From Rhodospirillaceae bacterium (GTDB taxonomy: Bacteria > Pseudomonadota > Alphaproteobacteria > Rhodospirillales > Rhodospirillaceae), in NCBI GenBank assembly GCA_009694245.1, contig SHVO01000007.1, forward strand, positions 1 through 43,091: DNA of 43,091 nucleotides, given 5' to 3'. Below, one piece after another: positions 24,439 through 32,847 of this stretch; the first letter of the stretch is position 1; every line of letters starts with the position of its first letter. A program made the translations under genes and the position numbers. Below the pieces are notes generated by a model, which saw only the letters and a list, made by a program, of their open reading frames with translations, was not told the origin of the DNA and did no database searches.

Positions 24439-25776
24439 ATGCTCAAGGCTTTGACGAAAATGTTGAGGGCCGGCGCGGTGGCCGTACTGGCGATCATTCT
24501 GACGGCGCCTTCGTCCTACGCACAGGTCCGGCTCGATATCACCCGGGGCCGGGTCGAGCCCATGCCAATTGCAATTCCAGTGTTCCCAGGAAATTCCGAC
24601 GAGCTCATGCAGATGGGGAAGGACGTGGCCGAGGTCATCGCCAAAGACCTCGAGCGCTCCGGACTTTTTCGTCCCCTCGATCAGAAAGCCTTTCTGCAGG
24701 AGTTAACGTCGCTCGATGTCCAGCCGCGATTTGCCGATTGGCGGACGCTGGCGGCACAGGCCTTGGTGCAAGGATCGGTGGACATTCAGGCGAACGGCCA
24801 GATCCGCATCGCTTTCCGTTTATGGGATGTGTTTAGCGGCCAGCAGATGGAAGGCAAGGGTTTCGGCACCGACGCCGCGAATTGGCGCCGGGTGGCTCAC
24901 ATGGTCGCCGACCTGATTTATTCGACGATCACCGGCGAGAGCGGCTATTTCGATACGCGGGTCGTCTATATCGCTGAGAGCGGCCCGGCGATAAATCGCG
25001 TCAAACGCCTGGCGATTATGGATCAAGACGGCGCCAATCACCGCTATCTCACCGATGGGTCGGCGCTGGTTTTAACGCCGCGCTTTTCGCCGACCGGGCC
25101 GGAAATCACCTATCTCTCGTATTTCCGCAATATTCCGCGGGTCTACATGTTCAATATCGATACCGGCCGCCAAGAAGTACTGGGCGACTTTCCAGGAATG
25201 ACCTACGCGCCACGATTTTCGCCCGACGGAAATGGTGTGGCTTTTTCCGCGGCGTTGAACGGCAACTCGGATATCTACACGATGGATTTGCGTACGCGCC
25301 GCATGGTGCGGCTTACGGATAACCCGGCCATCGATACCTCACCGTCTTTTTCGCCTAACGGTGACCAACTGACTTTCGCCTCCGACCGCGGCGGCACCCA
25401 GCAGATTTATGTGATGAACGCCGACGGCACCAATCCGCAGCGCATTAGTTTCGGCACCGGCAAGAGCAGATACGCCACCCCGGTCTGGTCGCCGCGCGGC
25501 GACTTGATTGCCGTTACGCGCTACGCCAGCTCCGACGGCAACTTTTACATCGGCGTGATGAAACCCGACGGCTCGGGCGAGCGGACCCTGGCCCAGGGCT
25601 TTCTCGTCGAAGCACCGACGTGGTCGCCCAACGGGCGGGTTCTGATGTATTTCGCTCAGGGGCCCAACGGCGGCCGCACCCGACTCTTTTCGATCGACTT
25701 AACAGGTTATAATCAAAGGGAAATCATCACTCCACAAGACGCTTCTGACCCGGCGTGGTCGCCGCTGTTGCCGTGA
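24439..25776 (+). CDS. tolB: Tol-Pal system beta-propeller protein TolB
   Basis: This periplasmic protein of about 445 residues has a signal peptide (MLKALTKML...PSSYA, cleaved before QVRLDIT). An N-terminal domain (about 30-155) is followed by a six-bladed beta-propeller built of repeats such as APRFSPDGNGVAFSA, SPSFSPNGDQLTFASDRGG, TPVWSPRGDLIAVTR and APTWSPNGRVLMY. It binds Pal and TolA. I chose the ATG at 24439 because GAGGA lies 8 nt upstream; the ATG at 24424 is in frame and possible. It is complete, ending AWSPLLP. Confidence 0.94.
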   Translation: MLKALTKMLRAGAVAVLAIILTAPSSYAQVRLDITRGRVEPMPIAIPVFPGNSDELMQMGKDVAEVIAKDLERSGLFRPLDQKAFLQELTSLDVQPRFADWRTLAAQALVQGSVDIQANGQIRIAFRLWDVFSGQQMEGKGFGTDAANWRRVAHMVADLIYSTITGESGYFDTRVVYIAESGPAINRVKRLAIMDQDGANHRYLTDGSALVLTPRFSPTGPEITYLSYFRNIPRVYMFNIDTGRQEVLGDFPGMTYAPRFSPDGNGVAFSAALNGNSDIYTMDLRTRRMVRLTDNPAIDTSPSFSPNGDQLTFASDRGGTQQIYVMNADGTNPQRISFGTGKSRYATPVWSPRGDLIAVTRYASSDGNFYIGVMKPDGSGERTLAQGFLVEAPTWSPNGRVLMYFAQGPNGGRTRLFSIDLTGYNQREIITPQDASDPAWSPLLP

Positions 25777-25876
25777 TCGCCCTGCTTGTCGAGCGTCGGG
25801 GAGTAGGACACGGCCAGAATCCGAGGCGACTGGCCTTAAGTCTTGGTATAGCAGAGTAATTTTTTGCTTGCCGGCC

Positions 25877-25918
25877 CACCCGAGGCCTGGCGCAAGTCGT
25901 TATCAGGCCTCCCGGGTG
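25877..25918. other. Stem-loop in the tolB-pal gap
   Basis: CACCCG/CGGGTG and GGCCTG/CAGGCC form a 12-bp hairpin interrupted by a small bulge, with a 14-nt loop. No U-tract follows on either strand, so it is not a standard terminator. It could stabilise or separate the tolB and pal messages. Confidence 0.4.
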
Positions 25919-25939
25919 AGCGTGCAATGCGGTAGGCTA

Positions 25940-25967
25940 TTGATTCCTGTCATTTTACTGGTAAAAG
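25940..25967 (+). promoter_or_regulatory. Putative pal promoter with overlapping palindrome
   Basis: TTGATT (25940-25945), 16 nt, TAAAAG (25962-25967). A palindrome TTTTAC-TG-GTAAAA (25953-25966) covers the spacer and -10, which could be an operator. pal starts about 80 nt downstream behind a strong AGGGGAAT ribosome-binding site. Confidence 0.35.
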
Positions 25968-26049
25968 AAGGTCGAAATCGCGCTAGACTGATTCATGGGT
26001 CGGCGGTTCAGCGCGGGCCGTTAACTAACTAAACTTTAGGGGAATAATA

Positions 26050-26547
26050 ATGAAACTCCGTTTTTTGAGCCTGGTCGCCGCCGCGATCCTACTTGCTGCC
26101 TGCACGACCAAGAAGCCAGAAACCGTGGCAGCAGTCGCTGCTGCTCCGCCGCCGCCGCCGGTTGCAGCTCCGAAGCCGACAGGTCCGGCCCCGGACTCAC
26201 TCGAATACTTCAACACGGTCGTCGGCAATCTCGTCAACTTCGCTTATGACAAGTATGACCTGGATGCCGCCGCTCAGTCGAAGCTCAAGGGCCAGGCCGC
26301 GTGGTTGAAGCAGTATCCCGCCCGCACCCTGACGGTTGAAGGTCATTGCGACGAACGTGGTACGCGCGAATACAACCTTGGTCTCGGTGATCGCCGCGCC
26401 AATGCGGTCAGGCAGTTCCTGGTCGCCGAAGGCGTCGCCGCCAACCGCCTCAAGACGATTTCCTACGGCAAAGAGCGCCCCACTTGCGTAACCTCCGACG
26501 AAACTTGCTGGGCCAAGAATCGTCGCGGTGCCTCTACGGCGCAGTAA
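26050..26547 (+). CDS. pal: Peptidoglycan-associated lipoprotein Pal
   Basis: The 165-residue outer-membrane lipoprotein has a signal peptide with lipobox LLAAC (lipidated Cys18). A Pro/Ala-rich linker is followed by a C-terminal OmpA-like domain (about 60-160) with VNFAYDKYDLDAAAQ, VEGHCDERGTREYNLGLGDRRANAV and ISYGKERP, which binds the diaminopimelate of peptidoglycan. It anchors the outer membrane to the wall and interacts with TolA/TolB. The ribosome-binding site is strong (AGGGGAAT). A clear terminator follows 10 nt after the stop, so its mRNA probably ends there. Confidence 0.96.
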   Translation: MKLRFLSLVAAAILLAACTTKKPETVAAVAAAPPPPPVAAPKPTGPAPDSLEYFNTVVGNLVNFAYDKYDLDAAAQSKLKGQAAWLKQYPARTLTVEGHCDERGTREYNLGLGDRRANAVRQFLVAEGVAANRLKTISYGKERPTCVTSDETCWAKNRRGASTAQ

Positions 26548-26556
26548 CACTTTCAG

Positions 26557-26592
26557 CGCGGCTCCGGTGTTTTCCGGAGCCGCGTTGGTTCT
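26557..26592 (+). terminator. Rho-independent terminator after pal
   Basis: A perfect 11-bp GC-rich stem (26557-26567 with 26574-26584) with a 6-nt loop is followed by TTGGTTCTTT. It ends the pal message and separates it from cpoB. Confidence 0.85.
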
Positions 26593-26676
26593 TTAAAGGC
26601 GCATGGCGACTGTCAGGCTTAGGCCGATGGACGCATGCGCCTTATTCTTGCCCTGATGCTGGTGCAGCGTGGCCCA

Positions 26677-26837
26677 AGAGCATTTCCAGGCGAAGTGGAC
26701 TTTCGGTTCGCTGCCGGCTCCGGGCCGGCATCTTCGTATCAAGGTACGCGCCATGGGCGCGGGCGAAAATGCGACCAAAAAATGGGCCTGGCTGCGATCG
26801 CGATTCGATTTGGTTCGATCGTACGCCGGCTTTAGGG
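26677..26837 (+). repeat. Intergenic stem-loop repeat, copy R3
   Basis: It begins AGAGCATTTCCAGGCGAAGTGG and contains a long insert with several GC-rich hairpins. It then shows GCGAAAATGCGACC, and ends with a GATTCGATTTGG block and GGCTTTAG. The last bases merge with the AGGGAG that serves as ribosome-binding site of cpoB. It is more diverged from R1 and R2 than they are from each other. It fills most of the 300-nt pal-cpoB gap. Confidence 0.55.
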
Positions 26838-26848
26838 AGTGACGTGTG

Positions 26849-28087
26849 ATGCACGCGCACCTACAACCTACTCTACGAAATTTTACGGCGGCGGTTTTGC
26901 TCTTGCTTCCACTGGCGGGCGCGGCCGAGGCACAAAGCGATCGCGACACGGCCAATCGACTGGTCAAGCTGGAGCAGGAGCTACAGCGGCTCCAACGCCA
27001 GATTCCGCGCGGCGCCAATGCTCCCGCAGACGCCGCAACGGAGCCCGAACGAGATAACAATAGCGAAATGACTGTCCGGATTCTGGCGCTCGAGCGCGTC
27101 GTCGAACAGCTCACGGGCCAGATCGAGGAGACGCGGTTTCAATCGGAGCGCAGTGCGCGCCAGCTGCAAGTGCTCCAGGATGACATTAGCTTGCGACTTG
27201 CCCGCATTGAACAGTCTTTGGGCCTTTCCGGAGCGACCGCCCAGCAACAGAGTCAATTGGTTGCGCCGTCGGCCGGAGCGGGAAATCAGGAGGCCTCAGT
27301 GGCCGTCGTGCCAACGACACCGCCGCCGCTCGAGGCTTCGCCGCGCCCGCCGGCCGTTCCTTCGTCGGCTTTCGCTCTCGGTGCGCCGCTTTCGCAACCG
27401 ATGATCGCTCAGCCGACCATCCAGCAGCCAGCCCCGCGCCCTCTTGTCCCATTGACCGCGGCGCCGGCACCCGCTGTCGGCGCAGGCGCGGCAGTAGCGG
27501 CGAACGGCGGCTTTGTCATCCGGACCGACGCTGCCGGGAGACCGTTGCCGCCCGACCCTAATGCCCGGCAAATTCGACCGCCGGCCGCACCCGAGCCATT
27601 GCCGCAACAGGCCGCACCCAGAGCCGCGCCCGGTCTCGGACCCGTGACTTCCAATCAGGTCGCCGCTGTGCCCGCAGGCTTGGCCGTCGCCTTGCCGGAC
27701 GGAACACCCAAGCAACAGTACGAATTCGCTTTCGAGTTTCTGAAACGCCAGGACTACCCGAAAGCCGAGGCGACGTTGCGCGATTTTCTCAAGCTTCATC
27801 CCAAGGATGCCTTGGCAGGCAACGCCCAATACTGGCTGGGCGAGACCTATTATGTCCGTGGTGACTTCCAGCAGGCCGCCGTGGAGTTCATGGCGGGATA
27901 CCAAAAATATCCCAAAACCAATAAGGGTCCCGACAATCTTCTGAAACTCGGCATGTCCATGGCAAAGCTCAATCAGACGCAAGGGGCCTGTACGGCCTTA
28001 GGCCGTCTTACCAAGGACTATCCCGACGCGCCCGACACTGTGCTGAAGTCGGCCGGCAGCGAGCGCACCAAACTCAAGTGTAAGTAG
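26849..28087 (+). CDS. cpoB: Tol-Pal system protein CpoB (YbgF)
   Basis: This periplasmic protein of about 412 residues has a signal peptide (about 1-29, cleaved near AEAQ). An N-terminal coiled coil (about 33-120) is followed by an unusually long Pro/Ala-rich linker (about 125-280). C-terminal TPR repeats (about 290-410) include QQYEFAFEFLKRQDYPKAEATLRDFLKLHP and NAQYWLGETYYVRGDFQQAAVEF. CpoB coordinates peptidoglycan synthesis with Tol-driven outer-membrane constriction. ATG at 26849 follows GGGAG; an adjacent GTG at 26846 is equally placed. tilS follows after 2 nt. Confidence 0.92.
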   Translation: MHAHLQPTLRNFTAAVLLLLPLAGAAEAQSDRDTANRLVKLEQELQRLQRQIPRGANAPADAATEPERDNNSEMTVRILALERVVEQLTGQIEETRFQSERSARQLQVLQDDISLRLARIEQSLGLSGATAQQQSQLVAPSAGAGNQEASVAVVPTTPPPLEASPRPPAVPSSAFALGAPLSQPMIAQPTIQQPAPRPLVPLTAAPAPAVGAGAAVAANGGFVIRTDAAGRPLPPDPNARQIRPPAAPEPLPQQAAPRAAPGLGPVTSNQVAAVPAGLAVALPDGTPKQQYEFAFEFLKRQDYPKAEATLRDFLKLHPKDALAGNAQYWLGETYYVRGDFQQAAVEFMAGYQKYPKTNKGPDNLLKLGMSMAKLNQTQGACTALGRLTKDYPDAPDTVLKSAGSERTKLKCK

Positions 28088-28089
28088 TC

Positions 28090-29442
28090 GTGCCGCCCGA
28101 AGTTGCCCCAGAGGCCGCGGCAGAGCCTGCAGTAACCGCAGCGCAGTTCGCGGCGGCGATGGCGCCATTTCGCCTATCTCCGCAGTCCAAGGTAGCGGTG
28201 GCCGTCTCCGGCGGCGTCGATAGCCTCGCCCTCACGCACTTACTCCTTCGCTGGGCGCGCGAACGCCATATCGTTGTGCACGGGCTGACCGTGGACCATC
28301 GCCTGCGCGATGCCGCCGCCTTCGAGGCCGCGCAGGTCGGAACGTGGCTTAGCCAGCACGAGGTCCCCCATACGGTCTTACGCTGGGTCGACGGGCTCCA
28401 AGTCCGGGAGCGGACCGGGAGCGCCCAGAGCGCCGCACGCGACGCGCGCTATGGACTCATGACCGATTGGTGCACCGCCAACGATTGCTCGCACCTCTTT
28501 CTCGCCCATCACGCCGATGACCAGGTCGAGACGTTTCTCCAGCGTCTCGCGCGCGGCAGCGGCGTCGATGGACTGGCCGCCATGGCTTCCGCCATCCTGC
28601 GCGACGGCATTGTTATCGCGCGGCCGCTCCTGGGTTTCAGCAAGTTCCAATTGATGGCGGTATGCCGTGCGCTGGAGCAACCGTGGATCGACGATCCGTC
28701 TAACCAGAATCCCGCCGCAGCGCGTGTGCGTTTCCGTCAGTCTCAGCAGATTCTCGAACGCGAAGGACTGACCCGCAGCCGTCTATTGGCGACGGTTGGA
28801 CATCTGCAGCGCGCGCGCGCGGCGCTCGACCACGCGGTTGGGGCGCTTTTGGAATGGAGTTCCTGGGACGACTTCGGATCGGCTCGGTTGCCTGTTGAAA
28901 GAATTGTGGAAGTTCCCGATGAGATTGCCCTGCGCGCCCTGGCACGGCTATTGACCGCTGCCGGGGGGCAGGTCTTTGGCCCTCGCTTCGACAGCCTCGC
29001 GCGTCTCCATGCTCGGCTGGTCGCCGGACCATGGTGCGACGCGACGCTGCATGGTTGCTTGGTGAACCGCGAGGGCGCGGAGTTGCACATCAGTCGCGAA
29101 CCCGCCCAAATCACCGACAAGCGAAGCCTCTCTCAAAATACGTCGGTGGTCTGGGATAAGCGCTTCAAGTTGACCTTGGCGGCCGACGTTGCGGCGACAT
29201 TTACGGTCGCGCGGTTGCCGATGGCGACGTGTTTGCCCGGCTTTGGCGGGGCGACCCCGGTGACGATCCCGGTTCGGCTACGCGAAACCCTACCGGCGCT
29301 TTTTGATTCTCAAGGCGTCGCGGCAATGCCTCATCTCGGTTACAGGCGGGCCGACATCGCCGCAATTCCCGGCTTTCGCCTTGGAGTAATTGGTGTTTCT
29401 GCCATGAGCGCCGTGGCGCCGAGCGGTGATGCTAAATTGTGA
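28090..29442 (+). CDS. tilS: tRNA(Ile)-lysidine synthase
   Basis: This 450-residue N-type ATP pyrophosphatase has the P-loop motif AVSGGVDSLAL (Ser40-Ser45) and the family motif FLAHHADDQVETFLQRLARGSG. It modifies the wobble C34 of tRNA-Ile(CAU) to lysidine, which switches decoding from AUG to AUA. The C-terminal region (about 320-430) matches the TilS tRNA-binding domain only loosely. The start is GTG at 28090, two bases after the cpoB stop codon; no in-frame ATG precedes the P-loop except far inside. ftsH follows with its own promoter. Confidence 0.9.
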   Translation: MPPEVAPEAAAEPAVTAAQFAAAMAPFRLSPQSKVAVAVSGGVDSLALTHLLLRWARERHIVVHGLTVDHRLRDAAAFEAAQVGTWLSQHEVPHTVLRWVDGLQVRERTGSAQSAARDARYGLMTDWCTANDCSHLFLAHHADDQVETFLQRLARGSGVDGLAAMASAILRDGIVIARPLLGFSKFQLMAVCRALEQPWIDDPSNQNPAAARVRFRQSQQILEREGLTRSRLLATVGHLQRARAALDHAVGALLEWSSWDDFGSARLPVERIVEVPDEIALRALARLLTAAGGQVFGPRFDSLARLHARLVAGPWCDATLHGCLVNREGAELHISREPAQITDKRSLSQNTSVVWDKRFKLTLAADVAATFTVARLPMATCLPGFGGATPVTIPVRLRETLPALFDSQGVAAMPHLGYRRADIAAIPGFRLGVIGVSAMSAVAPSGDAKL

Positions 29443-29484
29443 CACCTTCGAAATGTCAGCGATTCCAGCGCCATAAACGCTTTG

Positions 29485-29512
29485 CTTGCAATGGCGCATT
29501 GGCGCACTATTT
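29485..29512 (+). promoter_or_regulatory. Candidate sigma32 (heat-shock) promoter of ftsH
   Basis: CTTG (29485-29488), 17 nt, ACTATTT (29506-29512). This matches the alphaproteobacterial RpoH consensus CTTG-N17/18-CYTATNT except for the first C. ftsH is an RpoH target in several bacteria. A transcript would start near 29520, about 50 nt before the TTG start codon. Confidence 0.45.
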
Positions 29513-29572
29513 AGAATACAGTCGCTCAAAATTGCACCAGAACCCGATTCAGCCCGCGTGTAGGGGATAGAT

Positions 29573-31507
29573 TTGAATATCAGCCGCAATCTCATGCTTT
29601 GGGCGATCATCCTGGTCTGCATCGTGGCCCTGTTCAATCTGTTCGAGGGCGCCAAGCCGGGCAATGCCAGCCGCGAGATTTTCTTCTCCGACTTTATGGC
29701 CGCGGTCGAACGCAGCGAAGTTCAGGACGTCACCATTCAAGGCGCCAATATCACCGGCTCGTTTAAGTCGGGCGGGGATTTCCGCACTTACGCGCCGGAA
29801 GACCCGGGCCTGGTGCCGAACTTACGCGAGCACAGCGTCACCATTAAAGCCGTTCCGCGGACCGACAACGAGCTGTCGTTCTGGGGCGTGGTTGTCTCCT
29901 GGTTCCCGATGCTGCTGCTTATCGGCGTTTGGGTGTTCTTTATGCGCCAGATGCAGGGCGGCGGCGGCAAGGCCATGGGTTTTGGCAAGTCACGCGCCAA
30001 GTTGCTGACCGAAAAGCAGGGCCGCGTCACCTTCGATGACGTGGCCGGAGTGGAAGAGGCTAAACAGGAGCTTGAAGAAATCGTCGAGTTTCTGCGCGAC
30101 CCCCAGAAATTTCAGCGCCTGGGCGGCAAGATCCCAAAGGGCGTGCTTCTCGTTGGTCCGCCGGGAACCGGCAAGACGCTGCTCGCGCGCTCCATCGCTG
30201 GCGAGGCCAATGTTCCGTTCTTCACGATTTCGGGCTCCGACTTCGTCGAGATGTTTGTCGGCGTTGGCGCGTCACGCGTGCGCGACATGTTCGAGCAGGG
30301 CAAGAAGAATGCGCCTTGCATCATCTTCATCGATGAAATCGACGCCGTCGGCCGCCATCGCGGCGCCGGACTCGGCGGCGGCAACGACGAGCGCGAACAG
30401 ACGTTGAACCAATTACTCGTCGAAATGGACGGCTTCGAGGCCAACGAGGGCGTGATCCTGATCGCCGCCACCAACCGCCCCGACGTGCTTGATCCGGCCT
30501 TGCTGCGGCCGGGCCGCTTCGACCGTCAAGTCGTTGTTCCCAATCCCGACATCGTCGGCCGCGAGCGCATCCTGCAGGTCCACAGCAAGAAGACGCCTCT
30601 AGGCACCGATGTCGACTTAAAAGTCATCGCCCGCGGTACACCCGGATTCTCCGGGGCCGACCTCGCCAATCTGGTCAACGAGGCCGCCCTTCTGGCGGCT
30701 CGCAAGGCCAAGCGCGTACTCGGCATGCAGGAATTCGAGGAAGCCAAGGACAAGGTGCTAATGGGCGCCGAACGCCGTTCCATGGTTATGTCCGAGGACG
30801 AGAAAAAGCTGACCGCTTATCACGAGGGTGGCCATGCCCTGGTCATGCTCCATGTTCCAGGCCATGAACCCCTGCACAAGGTAACGATCATTCCACGTGG
30901 CCGCGCCCTCGGCGTCACCATGTTCTTGCCCGAGCGCGACAAGTACAGCATGTCAAAGGTCGAGTTGCAGGCGCAGCTGGCCAGCCTGTTCGGCGGGCGG
31001 GTAGCTGAGGAGATCGTCTTCGGCCATGACCGTGTGACGACGGGGGCTTCCGACGATATTCGCCGGGCCACCGACATCGCGCGCCGCATGGTCACGGAAT
31101 ACGGATTCTCGGAGAAACTCGGTCCCCTGCGGTATACCGATAACCAGGGCGAGGTTTTCTTAGGACATTCGGTGACCCAGCAAAAGAACGTCTCCGACGC
31201 GACCGCGCGGGTCATCGACGAGGAAGTTCGCAAATTCGTCGAAGCCGGCGAGGAAGCGGCCCGCAAAATCATCGTTGAACATCGCGAGCAGTTAGAGACG
31301 ATCGCGCTGGGGTTGCTTGAGCATGAAACTCTGAACCGCGAGGAAATAGAAGGGTTGCTGCGCGGCGAGAAAATCGACAAGGAAAAGAATCCGCCAAAAC
31401 CGCGCGATCCGGGGCGCCGCAGTTCGGTGCCGTCCTCGGGCAACGAAGCGGGCGGTCGCGGCACGCCGGGCTTCGGCCAGGAACCGACGCCGCAGCCGGG
31501 TGCTTGA
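29573..31507 (+). CDS. ftsH: ATP-dependent zinc metalloprotease FtsH
   Basis: The 644-residue membrane protease has two transmembrane helices (about 6-24 and 103-123) flanking a periplasmic domain. The AAA+ domain has Walker A GPPGTGKT (about 195-202), Walker [12 protein letters not shown] and the second region of homology [13 protein letters not shown]. The zinc-protease motif HEGGH lies near residue 420. It degrades misfolded membrane proteins and regulators such as RpoH and LpxC. The start is TTG at 29573, with GGGGA upstream, giving the standard [10 protein letters not shown] terminus. The C-terminal tail is Pro/Gly-rich. A terminator lies about 200 nt downstream. Confidence 0.95.
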   Translation: MNISRNLMLWAIILVCIVALFNLFEGAKPGNASREIFFSDFMAAVERSEVQDVTIQGANITGSFKSGGDFRTYAPEDPGLVPNLREHSVTIKAVPRTDNELSFWGVVVSWFPMLLLIGVWVFFMRQMQGGGGKAMGFGKSRAKLLTEKQGRVTFDDVAGVEEAKQELEEIVEFLRDPQKFQRLGGKIPKGVLLVGPPGTGKTLLARSIAGEANVPFFTISGSDFVEMFVGVGASRVRDMFEQGKKNAPCIIFIDEIDAVGRHRGAGLGGGNDEREQTLNQLLVEMDGFEANEGVILIAATNRPDVLDPALLRPGRFDRQVVVPNPDIVGRERILQVHSKKTPLGTDVDLKVIARGTPGFSGADLANLVNEAALLAARKAKRVLGMQEFEEAKDKVLMGAERRSMVMSEDEKKLTAYHEGGHALVMLHVPGHEPLHKVTIIPRGRALGVTMFLPERDKYSMSKVELQAQLASLFGGRVAEEIVFGHDRVTTGASDDIRRATDIARRMVTEYGFSEKLGPLRYTDNQGEVFLGHSVTQQKNVSDATARVIDEEVRKFVEAGEEAARKIIVEHREQLETIALGLLEHETLNREEIEGLLRGEKIDKEKNPPKPRDPGRRSSVPSSGNEAGGRGTPGFGQEPTPQPGA

Positions 31508-31540
31508 GACCATCGCAATTTGATCCGAGACTGATACCCG

Positions 31541-31699
31541 TAGAGCGGGGTGATTTTAGGTTGAAGCGGTGGTGACGATAATTTGGCTCAGAGTAAAACT
31601 CCGTACGCGGTTTGAATATTTTACGACAGCGGAGCGCGGATTTTTACTCTGACCCTAATTATCCGGCGGATGATTCCGGCTAAAATCATCCTGCTCTAG
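31541..31699. repeat. Inverted TAGAGC-type repeat pair (R5) interrupted by a MITE-like element
   Basis: The left end (31541-31569) reads TAGAGCGGGGTGATTTTAG. The right end (31699-31661, minus strand) reads CTAGAGCAGGATGATTTTAG, so the two face each other. The right arm carries its own 8-bp hairpin (GGATGATT/AATCATCC). The centre is occupied by a separate inverted-repeat element at 31581-31659. Confidence 0.6.
31588..31652. mobile_element. MITE-like element with perfect 11-bp terminal inverted repeats
   Basis: TCAGAGTAAAA (31588-31598) and its exact reverse complement TTTTACTCTGA (31642-31652) bound an element of about 65 bp. Secondary pairing CTCCG/CGGAG occurs just inside. There is no coding capacity. 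It looks like a miniature inverted-repeat element or the remains of one; no target-site duplication could be assigned with confidence. Confidence 0.45.
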
Positions 31700-31703
31700 T
31701 TTC

Positions 31704-31735
31704 AGACCCCGCCGAGAGGTGGGGTCTTTTGCTTT
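31704..31735 (+). terminator. Rho-independent terminator between ftsH and folP
   Basis: A 10-bp stem (31704-31713 with 31718-31727, one G-U pair) with a 4-nt GAGA loop is followed by TTTTGCTTT. It ends just before the folP ribosome-binding site. Confidence 0.75.
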
Positions 31736-31746
31736 GAAGGTAATAG

Positions 31747-32847
31747 ATGACGGCAAACTCAGCCAGCCAACCGAGGGCTTATGTCACGCCCCGCGCACTC
31801 CTGACCGGCGCCGGTGCGGCCGAAGCGGTGGCCGCAGGCTGGGCTTGGCCGTTGCTCGGTGGGCGGCTCGCCTTTGGCGCTATGGACGTTTCCATGCGCA
31901 AGGACGGGGCTGTGGTTCGCCTCGGCGCCATCGTACGGGCGGATTACGAGAAAGATGCCTCCGCGATCGCGCCGGCCTTGCGGGCAGCGATCGAATCGCA
32001 GGTGGCAGCCTTAGCGCCGTCGCGCCCAGCCTTCGCGGGCTTTGACGGCGAGGAGCCGGTGCTCATGGGCGTGCTGAATGTCACGCCCGACAGCTTTTCC
32101 GATGGCGGCAGCCACGCCGGTCCTGACGCCGCCCTCGCGCATGCCGTGGTCTTGCTGGAAGCGGGTGCTGCGATTATCGATGTGGGTGGCGAGTCGACGC
32201 GCCCCGGAGCGACGCCGGTCGCGGAGGCCGAAGAAATCAAGCGCGTGATGCCGGTGATACGAACTCTTGCCGCACGACGAATTCCGTTCTCGATCGACAC
32301 CCGTCACGCCACCGTCATGGCCGAGGCGCTTGCCGCCGGTGCGGTGGTCGTTAATGATATTAGTGCGCTCGCGGGAGATTCAAAGTCTCTGGAGACCGTT
32401 GCCCGCTCCAAAGCCTCGGTCGTGCTTGTGCATATGCTGGGCGAACCCGGCACCATGCAGCGCAATCCGGTCTATAATTGGGCGCCGGGCGACATCTTTG
32501 ATTTTCTTGGGCTGCGTATTGCGGCCTGTATCGCCGCCGGCATTCCCAGAGCGCGCATTGCCGTGGACCCCGGCCTCGGGTTTGGTAAAACCGACCTACA
32601 CAACGCGCAGATCATGAACCATCTCGCTCTCTATCACGGATTGGGCTGCCGGCTGGTCCTGGGTGCGTCGCGCAAAGGATTTATCGGCCGCATGAGCCGG
32701 GGCGAGGCCGCCCTCAATCGCCTACCGGGGTCTCTCGCCGCCGCCCTGCATGCTGTCGGGCAGGGGGCTCAGATCCTGCGGGTTCACGATGTCGCCGAAA
32801 CGCGGCAGGCGCTGGCGGTGGCGGCACGGCTCGCGGGCGGGCAGTAA
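31747..32847 (+). CDS. folP: Dihydropteroate synthase
   Basis: This 366-residue TIM-barrel enzyme of folate synthesis condenses p-aminobenzoate with hydroxymethyl-dihydropterin pyrophosphate. Signatures are LMGVLNVTPDSFSDGG (about 105-120), DVGGESTRPGA (about 140-150), FSIDTRHATV, VNDISAL, DPGLGFGKT and LGASRKGFIG. The N-terminal extension of about 100 residues before the barrel is also seen in other alphaproteobacterial FolP proteins. The stop codon overlaps the ATG of the following MBL gene by one base (TAATG). In E. coli folP is followed directly by glmM; here one gene intervenes. Confidence 0.94.
   Translation: MTANSASQPRAYVTPRALLTGAGAAEAVAAGWAWPLLGGRLAFGAMDVSMRKDGAVVRLGAIVRADYEKDASAIAPALRAAIESQVAALAPSRPAFAGFDGEEPVLMGVLNVTPDSFSDGGSHAGPDAALAHAVVLLEAGAAIIDVGGESTRPGATPVAEAEEIKRVMPVIRTLAARRIPFSIDTRHATVMAEALAAGAVVVNDISALAGDSKSLETVARSKASVVLVHMLGEPGTMQRNPVYNWAPGDIFDFLGLRIAACIAAGIPRARIAVDPGLGFGKTDLHNAQIMNHLALYHGLGCRLVLGASRKGFIGRMSRGEAALNRLPGSLAAALHAVGQGAQILRVHDVAETRQALAVAARLAGGQ

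Noticed and set aside
26521-26547. Frameshift at the pal C-terminus (ends RRGASTAQ rather than a hydrophobic strand)
   Set aside because: Alternative frames do not give a better match, the OmpA domain is otherwise complete, and the stop codon is correctly placed before the terminator.
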